Assembly (NCBI RefSeq): GCF_900143565.1
Contig: NZ_FREX01000002.1
Coordinates: forward strand, 558,001 to 622,000
Reading direction: 5' to 3'
Length of the DNA stretch: 64,000 bases
Source: Pseudovibrio sp. Alg231-02
GTDB taxonomy: Bacteria; Pseudomonadota; Alphaproteobacteria; Rhizobiales; Stappiaceae
Shown here: one piece after another, positions 35,199-44,838 of the stretch
How the letters are laid out: every line of letters begins with the position of its first letter
How positions within the stretch are numbered: position 1 is the stretch's first letter
Notes under the pieces: model-generated
Told to the model about the DNA's origin: nothing
Database searches by the model: none
Seen by the model: the letters and a program-made list of their open reading frames with translations, nothing else
Translations under genes and position numbers: made by a program

Positions 35199-35393
35199 GA
35201 TGATGTCCTCTTGAAGAGAGTTGCCTATTTTGCCAGAAAGTATGCAGGTTAGGGTTGGTATTGTGAAAAAAACTAATTGTGATTGGTAAATTATCCCTTC
35301 GACACTACTTTATTGGCAGCAAATTCTTACTAAAGCTTGCCCGAGACTATCTACCAACCTATTGTCCCGTTGGAATCAAAATAGAGGTATCCC

Positions 35394-36407
35394 GTGGGCG
35401 TTGTTGGTCTTCAATCTCAGACAGCCAAACCAGCTGGAATTCAGGGGCTCGTAGAGCTCGTTTCAGGTGACATGGAGAAGGTGAACGAGCTGATCCTCTC
35501 CAAAGCCGGTTCTAATGTTGAGCTGATCCCGGAAATTGCGCGCCATCTGATCGATTCAGGTGGGAAGCGTTTGCGCCCGATGCTGACACTGGCGTTTGCA
35601 CAGATGTTTGGCTACGAAGGCGAGGGACATGTCATCCTTGCAGCATCTGTAGAGTTTATGCATACGGCAACTCTGCTGCATGATGATGTTGTCGATGAAA
35701 GCGATATGCGCCGCGGTAAGCTGGCTGCTCGCAAGCTTTGGGGCAACCAGGCCAGCGTGTTGGTGGGTGACTATCTGCTTGGTCAGGCTTTCAAGATGAT
35801 GGTTGATGTGCACTCTCTGGAAGCGCTGCGCATTCTGTCTGAGGCCTCCGCGATCATTGCTGAAGGTGAAGTGCTTCAGCTGGGCGCCGCTCAGGATACC
35901 ACCACGACCTTTGAGATGTACCTGCGGGTGATTGAGGCTAAAACAGCTGCTCTGTTTGCAGCTGCGTGCGAAGTGAGCCCAGAGATTGCCGATAAAGGTG
36001 ACGAGATGCGTGCTGCGGCGCGCAAGTTCGGCCTTGAGCTTGGTTATGCCTTCCAGCTTGTTGATGATGCGCTGGATTATGGCGGGGCGACTGTTGATCT
36101 TGGCAAGGACGTTGGTGACGACTTCCACGAAGGCAAGATCACACTGCCTGTCATCTACGCGATGGAGCGTGGCAGCGATGAGGACAAGGCGTTCTGGAAA
36201 CGTTGTCTGGAAGATGGAGACATCAAAGACGGCGATCTGGATCATGCCATCAAGCTGCTGAACGATACTGGTGCTCTGGCTGATACGGTTCAAAAAGCGC
36301 GTGATTATGGTGCATCTGCAATTGACGCTCTGGCCAGCCTGCCAGACGGTCCTGCCAAGCAGGCGCTGAAAGAAGCCGTCGACTTCTGTATTGCCCGTGT
36401 GAGCTGA
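35394..36407 (+). CDS. Polyprenyl (octa/decaprenyl) diphosphate synthase
   Basis: This 337-residue trans-isoprenyl synthase makes the ubiquinone side chain by condensing FPP with isopentenyl diphosphates. The first aspartate motif is in TLLHDDVVDESDMRRG (about residues 96-104) and the second in FQLVDDALDYGG (about 222-228). GGKRLRPMLTLAFAQM near residue 58 binds substrate. The start is a GTG at 35394 with a GAGG site. Product length (C40 or C50) cannot be told from sequence alone. It has a strong terminator. Confidence 0.93.
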   Translation: MGVVGLQSQTAKPAGIQGLVELVSGDMEKVNELILSKAGSNVELIPEIARHLIDSGGKRLRPMLTLAFAQMFGYEGEGHVILAASVEFMHTATLLHDDVVDESDMRRGKLAARKLWGNQASVLVGDYLLGQAFKMMVDVHSLEALRILSEASAIIAEGEVLQLGAAQDTTTTFEMYLRVIEAKTAALFAAACEVSPEIADKGDEMRAAARKFGLELGYAFQLVDDALDYGGATVDLGKDVGDDFHEGKITLPVIYAMERGSDEDKAFWKRCLEDGDIKDGDLDHAIKLLNDTGALADTVQKARDYGASAIDALASLPDGPAKQALKEAVDFCIARVS

Positions 36408-36433
36408 TCAGAGAGCAGTTCGAAGAAATTGAA

Positions 36434-36467
36434 AAGCGCCGCAGCAGAAATGCCCGGCGCTTTTTTG
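36434..36467 (+). terminator. Terminator of the polyprenyl synthase gene
   Basis: AAGCGCCG pairs with CGGCGCTT across a 13-base loop and TTTTTT follows at once. Confidence 0.85.
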
Positions 36468-36530
36468 TTGGCTGTACTGGGAGTGTGACTTGTGTACCAA
36501 GGATCAACTGATAGAGCATGGAGAGACGAC

Positions 36531-36728
36531 ATGACTGCAAATCAGATTGTGCTGACTATAGTTCCTGTGGTGATTTTTGTGCTCGCACTTGCCATCTTTT
36601 TGAAAGTAAGGAGTGCAAAGAAGACTGTGCAGCCTAAGGTTCATGGCCCGCATACTCCGGGTACAGGTAATGATCCCAAAGAAATGATACGCAGCAAAGC
36701 ACATACTGGTTTTGATGGCGGATGTTGA
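36531..36728 (+). CDS. Small single-pass membrane protein of unknown function
   Basis: This 65-residue protein starts at ATG 36531 behind a GGAGAG ribosome site. It has one hydrophobic segment (about residues 5-23, IVLTIVPVVIFVLALAIFL) followed by a basic stretch and a Gly/Pro-rich C-terminus ending GFDGGC. I do not recognise a family. It sits alone between the polyprenyl synthase terminator and a convergent Tat-exported gene. Confidence 0.65.
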   Translation: MTANQIVLTIVPVVIFVLALAIFLKVRSAKKTVQPKVHGPHTPGTGNDPKEMIRSKAHTGFDGGC

Positions 36729-36826
36729 AAAAGTGTTTTGAGCAAAAAATCTAAATTATATAGCGGTTGGCACTGCTGCCTGTTTTAAGTTAAAGTGCAG
36801 CAGTGCATTGAAAAAGCTACTTTAAA

Positions 36827-37147
36827 TCATACCTTTTGCAGCTTGTGGTCGTAATAATCCCGATAATTCTTGTTGTACTCTTCCTGTTCAATAGGCAAAT
36901 TAAGTGATGCTCGCAATCTGTTCGCGATATGTTGTCTGGACCAGGTAATAGCTGCGAGCTCAGAATTTGTTTCTGCTTCAAGCTCCGATATGACCTGAAG
37001 GATTTTGGCGCTTAAGTCTTCCTCATTTTGACTCGCGCTCCAGGCATTGCTCGCAACGACAGATGCTCCTGTGGCGACAGCCATCGTGGAACCGCGTGTT
37101 ATAAGCGTGCGTCGATTGATACGGGTATCGTTACCTTTGAAATCCAT
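36827..37147 (-). CDS. Putative Tat-exported protein of unknown function
   Basis: This 106-residue protein begins MDFKGNDTRINRRTLITRGS at 37147, behind an AAGGGG ribosome site; a longer in-frame start is less likely. The twin-arginine pattern NRRTLIT with the hydrophobic MAVATGASVVASNAWSA looks like a Tat signal peptide. The remaining mature part is short and charged, with a helix QVISELEAETNSELAAITW. No domain is recognised. It lies 105 bp downstream of the catalase gene on the same strand, so the two could be co-transcribed. Confidence 0.65.
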   Translation of the reverse strand: MDFKGNDTRINRRTLITRGSTMAVATGASVVASNAWSASQNEEDLSAKILQVISELEAETNSELAAITWSRQHIANRLRASLNLPIEQEEYNKNYRDYYDHKLQKV

Positions 37148-37251
37148 TGAATTTCCCCTTAGAATGTACTTCGGCAATTGTGGATCAGGGGCCTTTATTG
37201 GTTGGTTGGTCGGCTTGGGCAAAGCCCCTGATCTTTGGTTATCAATGTAAT

Positions 37252-38712
37252 TTAGATGTCTTTTACATCTGCGATACTGATGTTGAGCGCAGCTGCAACA
37301 CCTGTGCCGTAAGCAGGGTCCGCGCGGTAACAGTTGCGGACATGACGGTGTTGGATTTCGATACGTGCGGGGCTAAGCGAGCGGGCTGTGTTTGCAAACA
37401 GAGCTTCTTTCTGATCTGCATTCATTGAGCGGAAAAGAGCGCCAGGCTGAGAGTAGTAATCTTCATCCTCCCGATGGTCCCAATGACCCGCAGCTCCTTC
37501 TATTGAAAGTGGTGGCTCGGAGAAATCTGGTTGCTGTTGCCATTCGCCAAACATGTTCGGCTCATATCCGATGCGTGAACCGTTGTTGCCATCAACTCTC
37601 ATGGCTCCGTCGCGGTGATAGGAATGGAATGGGCAGCGCGGTGCATTGACCGGGATTTGCGAGTGATTAACTCCAAGACGATACCGCGCAGCATCACCAT
37701 AAGAGAACAGGCGGCCCTGAAGCATTTTGTCGGGAGAGAAACTGACGCCGGGCACAATTGTGGACGGCGCAAATGAAGCCTGCTCAACTTCAGCGTAGTA
37801 GTTCTCAGGATTTCGGTTCAGTTCAAGCACGCCAACTTCGATCAGCGGATAGTCGGACTTGGGCCAGACTTTGGTTAGATCAAACGGATTAATGTGATAA
37901 TTACCAGCCTCTTTTTCTGGCATAATCTGGACTGACAGTGTCCATTTCGGAAATTCGCCATTCTCGATGCTGTCATATAGATCTCGCTGGTGACTTTCGC
38001 GATCATTTGCAACGATTTGAGCGGCTTCTTCATCTGTCAGGTTTTTGATACCTTGTTGGGTTTCAAAGTGAAACTTAACCCAATAACGCTCGTTGTCCGC
38101 GTTGATGAAACTATAGGTATGGCTGCCAAATCCATGCATATGGCGATAAGTCGCCGGAATGCCGCGGTCTGACATGACGATTGTGACCTGATGCAGAGCT
38201 TCAGGCAGGTTCGTCCAGAAATCCCAGTTGTTATCGGCACTGCGCATGTTGGTGCGCGGGTCACGTTTCACTGCATGGTTCAGATCTGGAAATTTTAGCG
38301 GATCGCGGAGAAAGAAGACTGGTGTGTTGTTGCCCACCAGATCCCAATTGCCTTCCTCAGTGTAGAACTTTATGGCGAAGCCGCGAATGTCCCGTTCTGC
38401 ATCAGCAGCGCCACGTTCTCCTGCCACTGTCGAGAAACGCATGAACAAGTCAGATTTTTTGCCAACTTCAGAGAATATCTTAGCGCGAGTGAACTTGGTG
38501 ATGTCATTGGTTGTAGTGAACGTTCCATAAGCGCCAGAACCTTTGGCATGCATTCTGCGCTCAGGAATAACCTCACGATCAAAGTGGGCCATTTTTTCGA
38601 GGAACCAAACATCCTGCAGCAGAGCTGGACCGCGGGGGCCTGCAGTTTGAATGTTCTGATTGTCGGGGACGGGGGAACCAAAAGCAGTGGTCAACTTGGG
38701 CTGATTAGTCAT
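37252..38712 (-). CDS. Monofunctional haem catalase (small-subunit clade)
   Basis: This 486-residue catalase dismutates hydrogen peroxide in the cytoplasm. The active-site His lies in [20 protein letters not shown] and the Asn region in FIYN-like [15 protein letters not shown]. The haem-proximal Tyr is in [17 protein letters not shown]. The N-terminus [19 protein letters not shown] is typical of KatA-type small-subunit enzymes. It is monocistronic or with the Tat-exported gene downstream. I see no OxyR-type site in its upstream region. The peroxiredoxin at 690 is the only other peroxide gene here. Confidence 0.95.
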   Translation of the reverse strand: MTNQPKLTTAFGSPVPDNQNIQTAGPRGPALLQDVWFLEKMAHFDREVIPERRMHAKGSGAYGTFTTTNDITKFTRAKIFSEVGKKSDLFMRFSTVAGERGAADAERDIRGFAIKFYTEEGNWDLVGNNTPVFFLRDPLKFPDLNHAVKRDPRTNMRSADNNWDFWTNLPEALHQVTIVMSDRGIPATYRHMHGFGSHTYSFINADNERYWVKFHFETQQGIKNLTDEEAAQIVANDRESHQRDLYDSIENGEFPKWTLSVQIMPEKEAGNYHINPFDLTKVWPKSDYPLIEVGVLELNRNPENYYAEVEQASFAPSTIVPGVSFSPDKMLQGRLFSYGDAARYRLGVNHSQIPVNAPRCPFHSYHRDGAMRVDGNNGSRIGYEPNMFGEWQQQPDFSEPPLSIEGAAGHWDHREDEDYYSQPGALFRSMNADQKEALFANTARSLSPARIEIQHRHVRNCYRADPAYGTGVAAALNISIADVKDI

Positions 38713-39117
38713 ATTCTCTCCGCATATTATTATGCCTGAAGGATGATTTCAGAGCGGAGAAAATCAAAATCAAATAAACTTATTGAGTCATAACTTGTCT
38801 TGATGATGTTGTAACATCGGCTGAAAAGATACGGTAGATCAGGAGTTTACCTTTGGGAATTTAGCTAGTTGTTGTGGCGTGTATGTGAGGACAACTTTGG
38901 ATTGAAGGTAAAATTGCGAGGCAAACCGGATCACAGCAGACTTTCCTCGGCTTCTGAATGATCGGGGTAATCTGTGAAGGGTAAAGGCGTGTCTGCTCCG
39001 GGTGAAAAGATGGGGAGGTTAGCCCCCATCACGAAACCGCTTGGCAGCATAGACGGCTTTTAAAAAGAGACTTATGGCAAAGCCTGGATGCACATAAGTT
39101 TGGTTTCCACGCTCAGC
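38713..39117. other. Intergenic region between catalase and ispE genes
   Basis: This 405-bp gap holds the catalase promoter region and the ispE terminator at 39009-39030. A short RNase P-like string was tested and rejected. Nothing else was recognised. Confidence 0.5.
39009..39030 (-). terminator. Terminator downstream of ispE
   Basis: GATGGGG pairs with CCCCATC across an 8-base loop. On the minus strand it is followed by CTTTTC. It lies about 90 bp past the ispE stop. Confidence 0.65.
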
Positions 39118-40002
39118 CTAAACCCGTGCCGCCTTGATCCACCAGTTTCCTTTAGCTTCCTGCAAGTGGGAGGCTATGGCTTGGGCGGCTTCTAAGGTTT
39201 CAACAAGGGCAAAGCAGGTGGCGCCGGAGCCGGACATGCGGGCGAGGAGGGTATCTGGCTGGGAGGCCAGCAGGTCGAGGACCTCAGAGATTTCTGGCGC
39301 TTGTGAGATAGCAGGTTTTTGCAGGTCGTTGCGGCAGGATTTGAGCCAGTTGGCGAGGGCTTTCATGCTCTCGAACTCTTCTGGCATTTCCGGCAGCGGG
39401 GCGTTACTTTTCTTTTCCAGCGTGTGGAAAATGGCTGGAGTGGAGACCTCAATCAATGGATTGACCAGAACGATCGCTCCGGATGGGAGATCTGTCAGCG
39501 GTTCGATGATCTCCCCAATGCCACGAATGCGGGCAGGCTTTTCTTCCAGACACATAGGCACATCAGCGCCGAGACTTAGGGCAAGTTTGGCAAGGTCTGT
39601 TGGAGACGGAGACACGCCCCAGCTTCTAGTGAGCGCGCGCAGAGTTGCGGCTGCATCCGCGGACCCGCCGCCGATGCCTGCTGCAACGGGGAGCGATTTC
39701 TCGAGCTCTATCTGAACTCCTGATGCAGAGGGCAGGTGTTCTGCAAGCATGTTTGCGGCTTTGATGACCAGATTGTCAGCAGGATCGTCCTGTATCTTCG
39801 CAGAGAACTCTCCAGTGATCTGGAGTGAAAGGTCGGGGGCTGGTTCAACCGAGATCTGGTCACCGATTTCAGGGAACACCACAAGGCTGTCGAGCATGTG
39901 GTAGCCATCTTCCCGTTGACCGGTGATGTGGAGGGCAAGGTTCACCTTGGCACGGGCTAATTCCTCAACCCGTGCTGCCTTTGTATCTTCCAAAGTCATC
40001 AT
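39118..40002 (-). CDS. ispE: 4-diphosphocytidyl-2-C-methyl-D-erythritol kinase IspE
   Basis: This 294-residue GHMP kinase phosphorylates CDP-methylerythritol in the MEP pathway to isoprenoids. Its N-terminus has EELARAKVNLALHITGQREDGYH-type order with the LALHI motif, the ATP-binding PVAAGIGGGSADAAATLRAL (residues near 100) and a late Gly-rich SGSGATCF. All GHMP motifs are visible. It follows the TPR gene by 19 bp on the same strand. The polyprenyl synthase at 35.4 kb uses products of this pathway. Confidence 0.95.
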   Translation of the reverse strand: MMTLEDTKAARVEELARAKVNLALHITGQREDGYHMLDSLVVFPEIGDQISVEPAPDLSLQITGEFSAKIQDDPADNLVIKAANMLAEHLPSASGVQIELEKSLPVAAGIGGGSADAAATLRALTRSWGVSPSPTDLAKLALSLGADVPMCLEEKPARIRGIGEIIEPLTDLPSGAIVLVNPLIEVSTPAIFHTLEKKSNAPLPEMPEEFESMKALANWLKSCRNDLQKPAISQAPEISEVLDLLASQPDTLLARMSGSGATCFALVETLEAAQAIASHLQEAKGNWWIKAARV

Positions 40003-40021
40003 AATATGATCGTGTTATGAG

Positions 40022-41839
40022 CTATTTGTTGTCTGCAGAGCTTGCGACGACCGGAACGGCGTCTTCCATGCCATTTTCGATCTTATCGAGAATGCGCTTC
40101 AGGTCTTCTGGTTCCGGCTCAAGGTCGCGGGCGTGGTTCCACTTGTAGCGGGCTTCTAGTTTGCGACCAACTTGCCAGTATGCATCGCCCAAGTGATCGT
40201 TGATGATTGGATCATGCGGACGCAGAGCGACAGCGCGTTCCAGCTTTTCAGCGGCTTCTTCATAACGACCCAGGCGATAGTAAACCCAGCCGAGGCTGTC
40301 GACGATGTATCCATCAGTTGGACGCAGGCGAACAGCGCGCTCAATCATCTTCTGCGCTTCATCCAGCTTCAGACCGCGATCTACCAGGGAGTAGCCGAGG
40401 TAGTTGAGGATCATTGGCTGTTCAGGCTTGAGGGTCAAAGCTTCGCGGAAGTCTTCTTCAGCAGCGTCCCATTTGTCCTGACGCTCGCGGGTGATGCCGC
40501 GGAAATACAGGATCGTCCAGTGATTTGCCTGAATTTCGCTGAGGGTATCCAAGCCCTGATTGTAGGAGGTTTCTGCTTCCTCAAAGAGAGAATGGCCGCG
40601 CAGCACGTTGCCCAAAGAGGTGATGGCCTCTATGTCAGTCGGATCGGATTCCACCAGCTTTTCAAGATGGGCGCGGGCTTCTTCCAGATTATCCAGAATG
40701 TTGTAATGAAGCGCAATCTGGATTTCAGCTTCGCGTTTCATTGGGGAGCCGTCTGATACCGCTGACAGGTACTCAATGGCGCGCTCGTTGTCGCCAAGCT
40801 GCTCAAACAATGAGGCCAGACCAATCAGGGCTGAATCATTCTTCGGATTGAGGTAGGCGGCGAGTTGCAGGTAATTTGCGGAGAGCTCTTCGCCTTCTTT
40901 GCTGACTGCGATGCCGAGACCGTGCAAGGCTTCCGCCAGTCCTTCAGCTGGTGATTTAGCGACGGATTCAATAACCTCGCCGCTCTCAATCTTCTCTCTC
41001 AGAGTGACAAGAAGCGGATGTTCTGGAATGAGTTGCTCATATTCGGCAACGATGTCCAGCGCTTCTTGCTGTCTGCCGGAGGCGGCGAGCATACGGGTGT
41101 AGGAAATGGCGTTGCGCAGGGCACCGCGGTCAATCTCGTAGGCTGCCTTATAAAACTCGGCGGCCTGATGCGGGTTGTTGTTGTATTCAGCCAGCAGGCC
41201 CGCGTTGAAATTGATGAAGAGGTCAAACCACTTGGCACCGGTGGTGCTTGTCAGATCTGCGATGGCTTCATCTGTCTTACCCTGACCTGCTTTGACCCAG
41301 GCTGAAACAAGAGCAAAGCTCAGACGGGACAGCGGGTTGACGTTTTGCGTGACGGCATCTGGCAGTTCGGTGGTGAAGTCACCTTCATGAATGCGCTGCG
41401 CGGCAACGGCCAGCTGTGCAAGGAAGTGCTCGTTGTCTTCTTCCAGAATGCGGTTTGCCAGAGGGAGCGCTTTTTCGACATTGCCGTTTGCCAGTGATGT
41501 GACAAATGCGCGGTCGAGAATATAAAAATTATCCGGGTCACCTTGCAGAGCTGAGGTGAAATAGTTGGACGCGGCGGCCAGATCCTGAGCGAGAAGGGCG
41601 CTTCTGCCTGACAGGTAACTTCCTGACAGGGAGCTTGCAGCCGGCAAGGACTGGGAATTTGCCTTCGCGCTTTGAGCGGGAACAAGTGGTGAGCTCACCA
41701 TAACAAGCGCCAGCGCTGAGGCCATTAAGGCCCTTTTTGAGAATCTGTTTTTATTAACAGAATGATAGGTCATACGGCCATTGTTCTGAGCAGAAGCAGA
41801 ATTGGAGCGGAACAGCGCAAAATAGCTTGTCAGGGTCAT
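40022..41839 (-). CDS. Exported tetratricopeptide-repeat protein
   Basis: This 605-residue protein carries many TPR helices, for example LERAVALRPHDPIINDHLGD, FREALTLKPEQPMILNYLGY and MIERAVRLRPTDGYIVDSLG. A hydrophobic stretch LMASALALVMVSSPLVPAQS near residue 45 looks like a late signal peptide, so the true start could be the ATG at 41773. The ATG at 41839 has the better ribosome site (GAGAG). It probably acts as an envelope scaffold. It is operonic with ispE, a pairing common in alphaproteobacteria. Confidence 0.88.
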   Translation of the reverse strand: MTLTSYFALFRSNSASAQNNGRMTYHSVNKNRFSKRALMASALALVMVSSPLVPAQSAKANSQSLPAASSLSGSYLSGRSALLAQDLAAASNYFTSALQGDPDNFYILDRAFVTSLANGNVEKALPLANRILEEDNEHFLAQLAVAAQRIHEGDFTTELPDAVTQNVNPLSRLSFALVSAWVKAGQGKTDEAIADLTSTTGAKWFDLFINFNAGLLAEYNNNPHQAAEFYKAAYEIDRGALRNAISYTRMLAASGRQQEALDIVAEYEQLIPEHPLLVTLREKIESGEVIESVAKSPAEGLAEALHGLGIAVSKEGEELSANYLQLAAYLNPKNDSALIGLASLFEQLGDNERAIEYLSAVSDGSPMKREAEIQIALHYNILDNLEEARAHLEKLVESDPTDIEAITSLGNVLRGHSLFEEAETSYNQGLDTLSEIQANHWTILYFRGITRERQDKWDAAEEDFREALTLKPEQPMILNYLGYSLVDRGLKLDEAQKMIERAVRLRPTDGYIVDSLGWVYYRLGRYEEAAEKLERAVALRPHDPIINDHLGDAYWQVGRKLEARYKWNHARDLEPEPEDLKRILDKIENGMEDAVPVVASSADNK

Positions 41840-42165
41840 ATATGTCTCTCATTGAGAGCCGATTGCGACTCAATATTACATCAATCTGTTAGTAGCGAAG
41901 AATGGCGTTTTTATAGCAGCCGGATAACTCACCGCATGTTGTTAAGTGTATCCGAACATTCTTTCAATTGAACCTACATTTTTTCAAGTATCTGCGGATA
42001 AGTAAGTATATTGATATTTCTCAAGAATTCAGAAGTATTTACGCAATAACACTAAGGTCGAGGTCTGAGTCTCTTGCTATAATGACCCTGTTCATTGCAG
42101 ATAGTGGGCAGTGGTGCAATTCCAAGTGAGATTGGTTGTCGTCTCACTCAATAAAGGGGGGTGTT
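41840..42165. other. Promoter region of ppdK
   Basis: A perfect TATAAT at 42078-42083 is a likely -10 for ppdK, but no good -35 is seen. A 7-bp hairpin AGTGAGA/TCTCACT (42125-42148) lies just before the GGGGGG ribosome site at 42155-42161 and could affect translation. The left part also carries the divergent TPR gene promoter. Confidence 0.5.
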
Positions 42166-44838
42166 ATGACCAAGTGGGTCTACATCTTTGGAGAAAACAA
42201 AACCGAGGGCGATGCTTCTATGAAGGAGCTGCTGGGCGGTAAGGGTGCAAACCTTGCCGAGATGAGCAGACTAGGATTGCCTGTCCCTCCCGGCTTTACC
42301 ATTACAACGCAAGTTTGCACGCACTATTATGATGAAGGTCAGCAGTATCCTTCCGAGCTCAAAGAGCAGGTTCATGCTGCTATTGCAGCTGTTGAAGAGC
42401 TGACAGAGCGTAAGTTCAACAGCACGACCAAACCGCTGCTGTTGTCTGTGCGTTCCGGTGCCCGTGTTTCCATGCCGGGTATGATGGATACGGTTCTGAA
42501 TCTGGGTCTCAATGACCGGACTGTTGAAGCGCTGGCCAAAGATGCAAACGATGACCGGTTTGCTTATGACAGCTATCGTCGTTTCATCCAGATGTACTCT
42601 GATGTGGTGTTGGACGTAGACCACGATCACTTCGAAGAAATTCTGGAGGATTTTAAGGACGAGCACGACTACTCCCTTGATACTGACCTGACCGGTGACG
42701 ACTGGAAACAGATCGTCGCGGCTTATAAGGACAAGGTTGAAGAAGAGCTTGGTCGTCCTTTCCCTGAGGATCCTGAAGAGCAGCTTTGGGGTGCCGTTGG
42801 TGCCGTGTTCAAGAGCTGGATGATCCCACGGGCCAAGACTTACCGCGCCCTGCATGAAATCCCAGAGGACTGGGGCACTGCAGTGAACGTGCAGGCGATG
42901 GTGTTTGGTAACACAGGCGAAAACTCTGCGACTGGTGTTGCCTTTACCCGTAACCCGTCCACTGGTGAAAACGCGCTTTATGGTGAGTTCCTCATCAACG
43001 CGCAGGGTGAAGATGTTGTTGCGGGTATTCGTACGCCGCAGGACATCACCGAGAAAGCCCGCATTGAGGCGCATTCTGAAAAACCATCTCTTGAAGCGAC
43101 CATGCCTGAGGTGTTTGCGGAGTTCCAGGCTGTTTGTGACAGGTTGGAGACCCATTACCGCGATATGCAGGATCTGGAGTTTACCGTTGAGCACGGCAAG
43201 CTTTGGATGCTTCAGACCCGTAACGGCAAGCGGACGCTGAAAGCTGCGTTGAAGATTGCGGTTGATATGGCTGAGAGCGGCCTGATCACCAAAGAAGAAG
43301 CCGTTGCGAGTATTGCGCCGTCTTCTCTGGACCAGCTGCTGCACCCGACCATTGACCCTGCCAGCGAACGGGATGAGCTGACTGTTGGTCTGCCAGCTTC
43401 ACCGGGTGCTGCCTGCGGTGCGATCGTGTTCAACTCTGACGATGCTGAAACAGAAAAGGCCAATGGCCGCTCTGTTATTCTGGTTCGTACAGAGACCAGC
43501 CCTGAAGACATTCACGGCATGCATGCTGCGGAAGGCATTTTGACAACACGTGGCGGAATGACCAGTCACGCGGCTGTTGTTGCGCGCGGTATGGGTAAGC
43601 CTTGTGTTGCTGGCGCTGGAACCATTCGTGTTGATGCCCGTAATGAGACCATGACGGTTGACGGTCGCAGCTTTGGCAAGGGTGATACAATCACCATTGA
43701 TGGCGGCAATGGCCAGGTGCTTGCTGGCAAGGTCCAAATGCAGGAACCTGAGCTTTCCGGTGACTTCAAAAAGCTGATGGAATGGGCTGATAACATTCGC
43801 CGCATGAACATTCGCACCAATGCAGAAACACCTGCTGATGTGAAGGTTGCGCTTTCTTTTGGAGCTGAAGGTATTGGCCTGTGCCGTACCGAGCACATGT
43901 TCTTTGAAGGCGAACGTATCCTTGCGGTGCGTGAAATGATCTTGTCTGACACGGTGAAAGAACGCAAAGCTGCGCTTGCGAAGCTGCTTCCGATCCAGCG
44001 TCAGGACTTTATCGATATTTTTGAGCTGATGGTTGATCGTCCGGTCACCATTCGTTTGCTTGATCCGCCACTGCATGAATTCCTTCCTAAGACGGAAGAG
44101 GACATTGCTGAAGTTGCCAAGCAGATGGACATTGATCCGGAAGAGCTGCGTGAGCGTGCGGAAGAGCTGGAAGAGTTTAATCCGATGCTCGGCAATCGTG
44201 GTTGCCGTTTGCTGATTTCCTATCCGGAAATTGCAGAGATGCAGGCGCGGGCTATCTTTGAAGCCGCTCTTGACGTTTCCAAGCGTCATGGTCGCAAGGT
44301 GGCACCTGAAATTATGGTGCCGCTGGTTGGCTTGAAGAGCGAGCTGGATATTGTTCGCGAGAGCATTGACGGTACAGCTGCAGTTGTGGCCAAGGAGCTG
44401 GGCGAAAAGCCTGAGTACTCTGTTGGCACCATGATTGAGTTGCCACGGGCCGCGCTGCTTTCTGAAGAGATTGCCGCGTCTGCCGAGTTCTTCTCTTTTG
44501 GCACCAACGATCTGACGCAAACCACCTTTGGTATCTCTCGTGATGATGCCGCGTCCTTCCTGGGCAAGTACCAGGAACGGAAGGTGATGGAGAAAGATCC
44601 GTTCGTCTCATTGGATGTGGACGGCGTTGGCCAGTTGGTGAAGCTTGCAGCCACGAATGGCCGTAAGACGAAAGCTGATATCAAACTTGGTATTTGCGGG
44701 GAACATGGGGGTGATCCAGCCTCTATCGCCTTCTGCGAAACTGTTGGTTTGAATTACGTGTCCTGTTCTCCATTCCGTGTTCCTGTTGCGCGTCTTGCTG
44801 CTGCTCAGGCAGTGCTGGCACAGCGGAACAAGGGGTGA
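42166..44838 (+). CDS. ppdK: Pyruvate, phosphate dikinase
   Basis: This 890-residue enzyme converts pyruvate, ATP and phosphate to PEP, AMP and PPi, or the reverse. It starts at the ATG at 42166 with a very strong ribosome site (AAGGGGGG); the first helix ELLGGKGANLAEMSRLG and LSVRSGARVSMPGMMDTVLNLG are in the ATP-binding domain. The phosphohistidine motif GGMTSHAAVVARGMGKPCV is near residue 465, and the C-terminal PEP/pyruvate domain carries SFGTNDLTQTTFG and GICGEHGGDP. Length fits the family. It overlaps the next gene by four bases (GTGA). Confidence 0.97.
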   Translation: MTKWVYIFGENKTEGDASMKELLGGKGANLAEMSRLGLPVPPGFTITTQVCTHYYDEGQQYPSELKEQVHAAIAAVEELTERKFNSTTKPLLLSVRSGARVSMPGMMDTVLNLGLNDRTVEALAKDANDDRFAYDSYRRFIQMYSDVVLDVDHDHFEEILEDFKDEHDYSLDTDLTGDDWKQIVAAYKDKVEEELGRPFPEDPEEQLWGAVGAVFKSWMIPRAKTYRALHEIPEDWGTAVNVQAMVFGNTGENSATGVAFTRNPSTGENALYGEFLINAQGEDVVAGIRTPQDITEKARIEAHSEKPSLEATMPEVFAEFQAVCDRLETHYRDMQDLEFTVEHGKLWMLQTRNGKRTLKAALKIAVDMAESGLITKEEAVASIAPSSLDQLLHPTIDPASERDELTVGLPASPGAACGAIVFNSDDAETEKANGRSVILVRTETSPEDIHGMHAAEGILTTRGGMTSHAAVVARGMGKPCVAGAGTIRVDARNETMTVDGRSFGKGDTITIDGGNGQVLAGKVQMQEPELSGDFKKLMEWADNIRRMNIRTNAETPADVKVALSFGAEGIGLCRTEHMFFEGERILAVREMILSDTVKERKAALAKLLPIQRQDFIDIFELMVDRPVTIRLLDPPLHEFLPKTEEDIAEVAKQMDIDPEELRERAEELEEFNPMLGNRGCRLLISYPEIAEMQARAIFEAALDVSKRHGRKVAPEIMVPLVGLKSELDIVRESIDGTAAVVAKELGEKPEYSVGTMIELPRAALLSEEIAASAEFFSFGTNDLTQTTFGISRDDAASFLGKYQERKVMEKDPFVSLDVDGVGQLVKLAATNGRKTKADIKLGICGEHGGDPASIAFCETVGLNYVSCSPFRVPVARLAAAQAVLAQRNKG

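Noticed and set aside
38937-38947. A GAGGAAAGTC string on the minus strand resembling the RNase P RNA start
   Set aside because: The rest of the RNase P RNA core (conserved ACAGAAA and GGTAAGG-type blocks) is absent downstream, so the match is chance.
42271-44520. Two long antisense frames opposite ppdK
   Set aside because: Both are shadows of the ppdK reading frame with unnatural composition.
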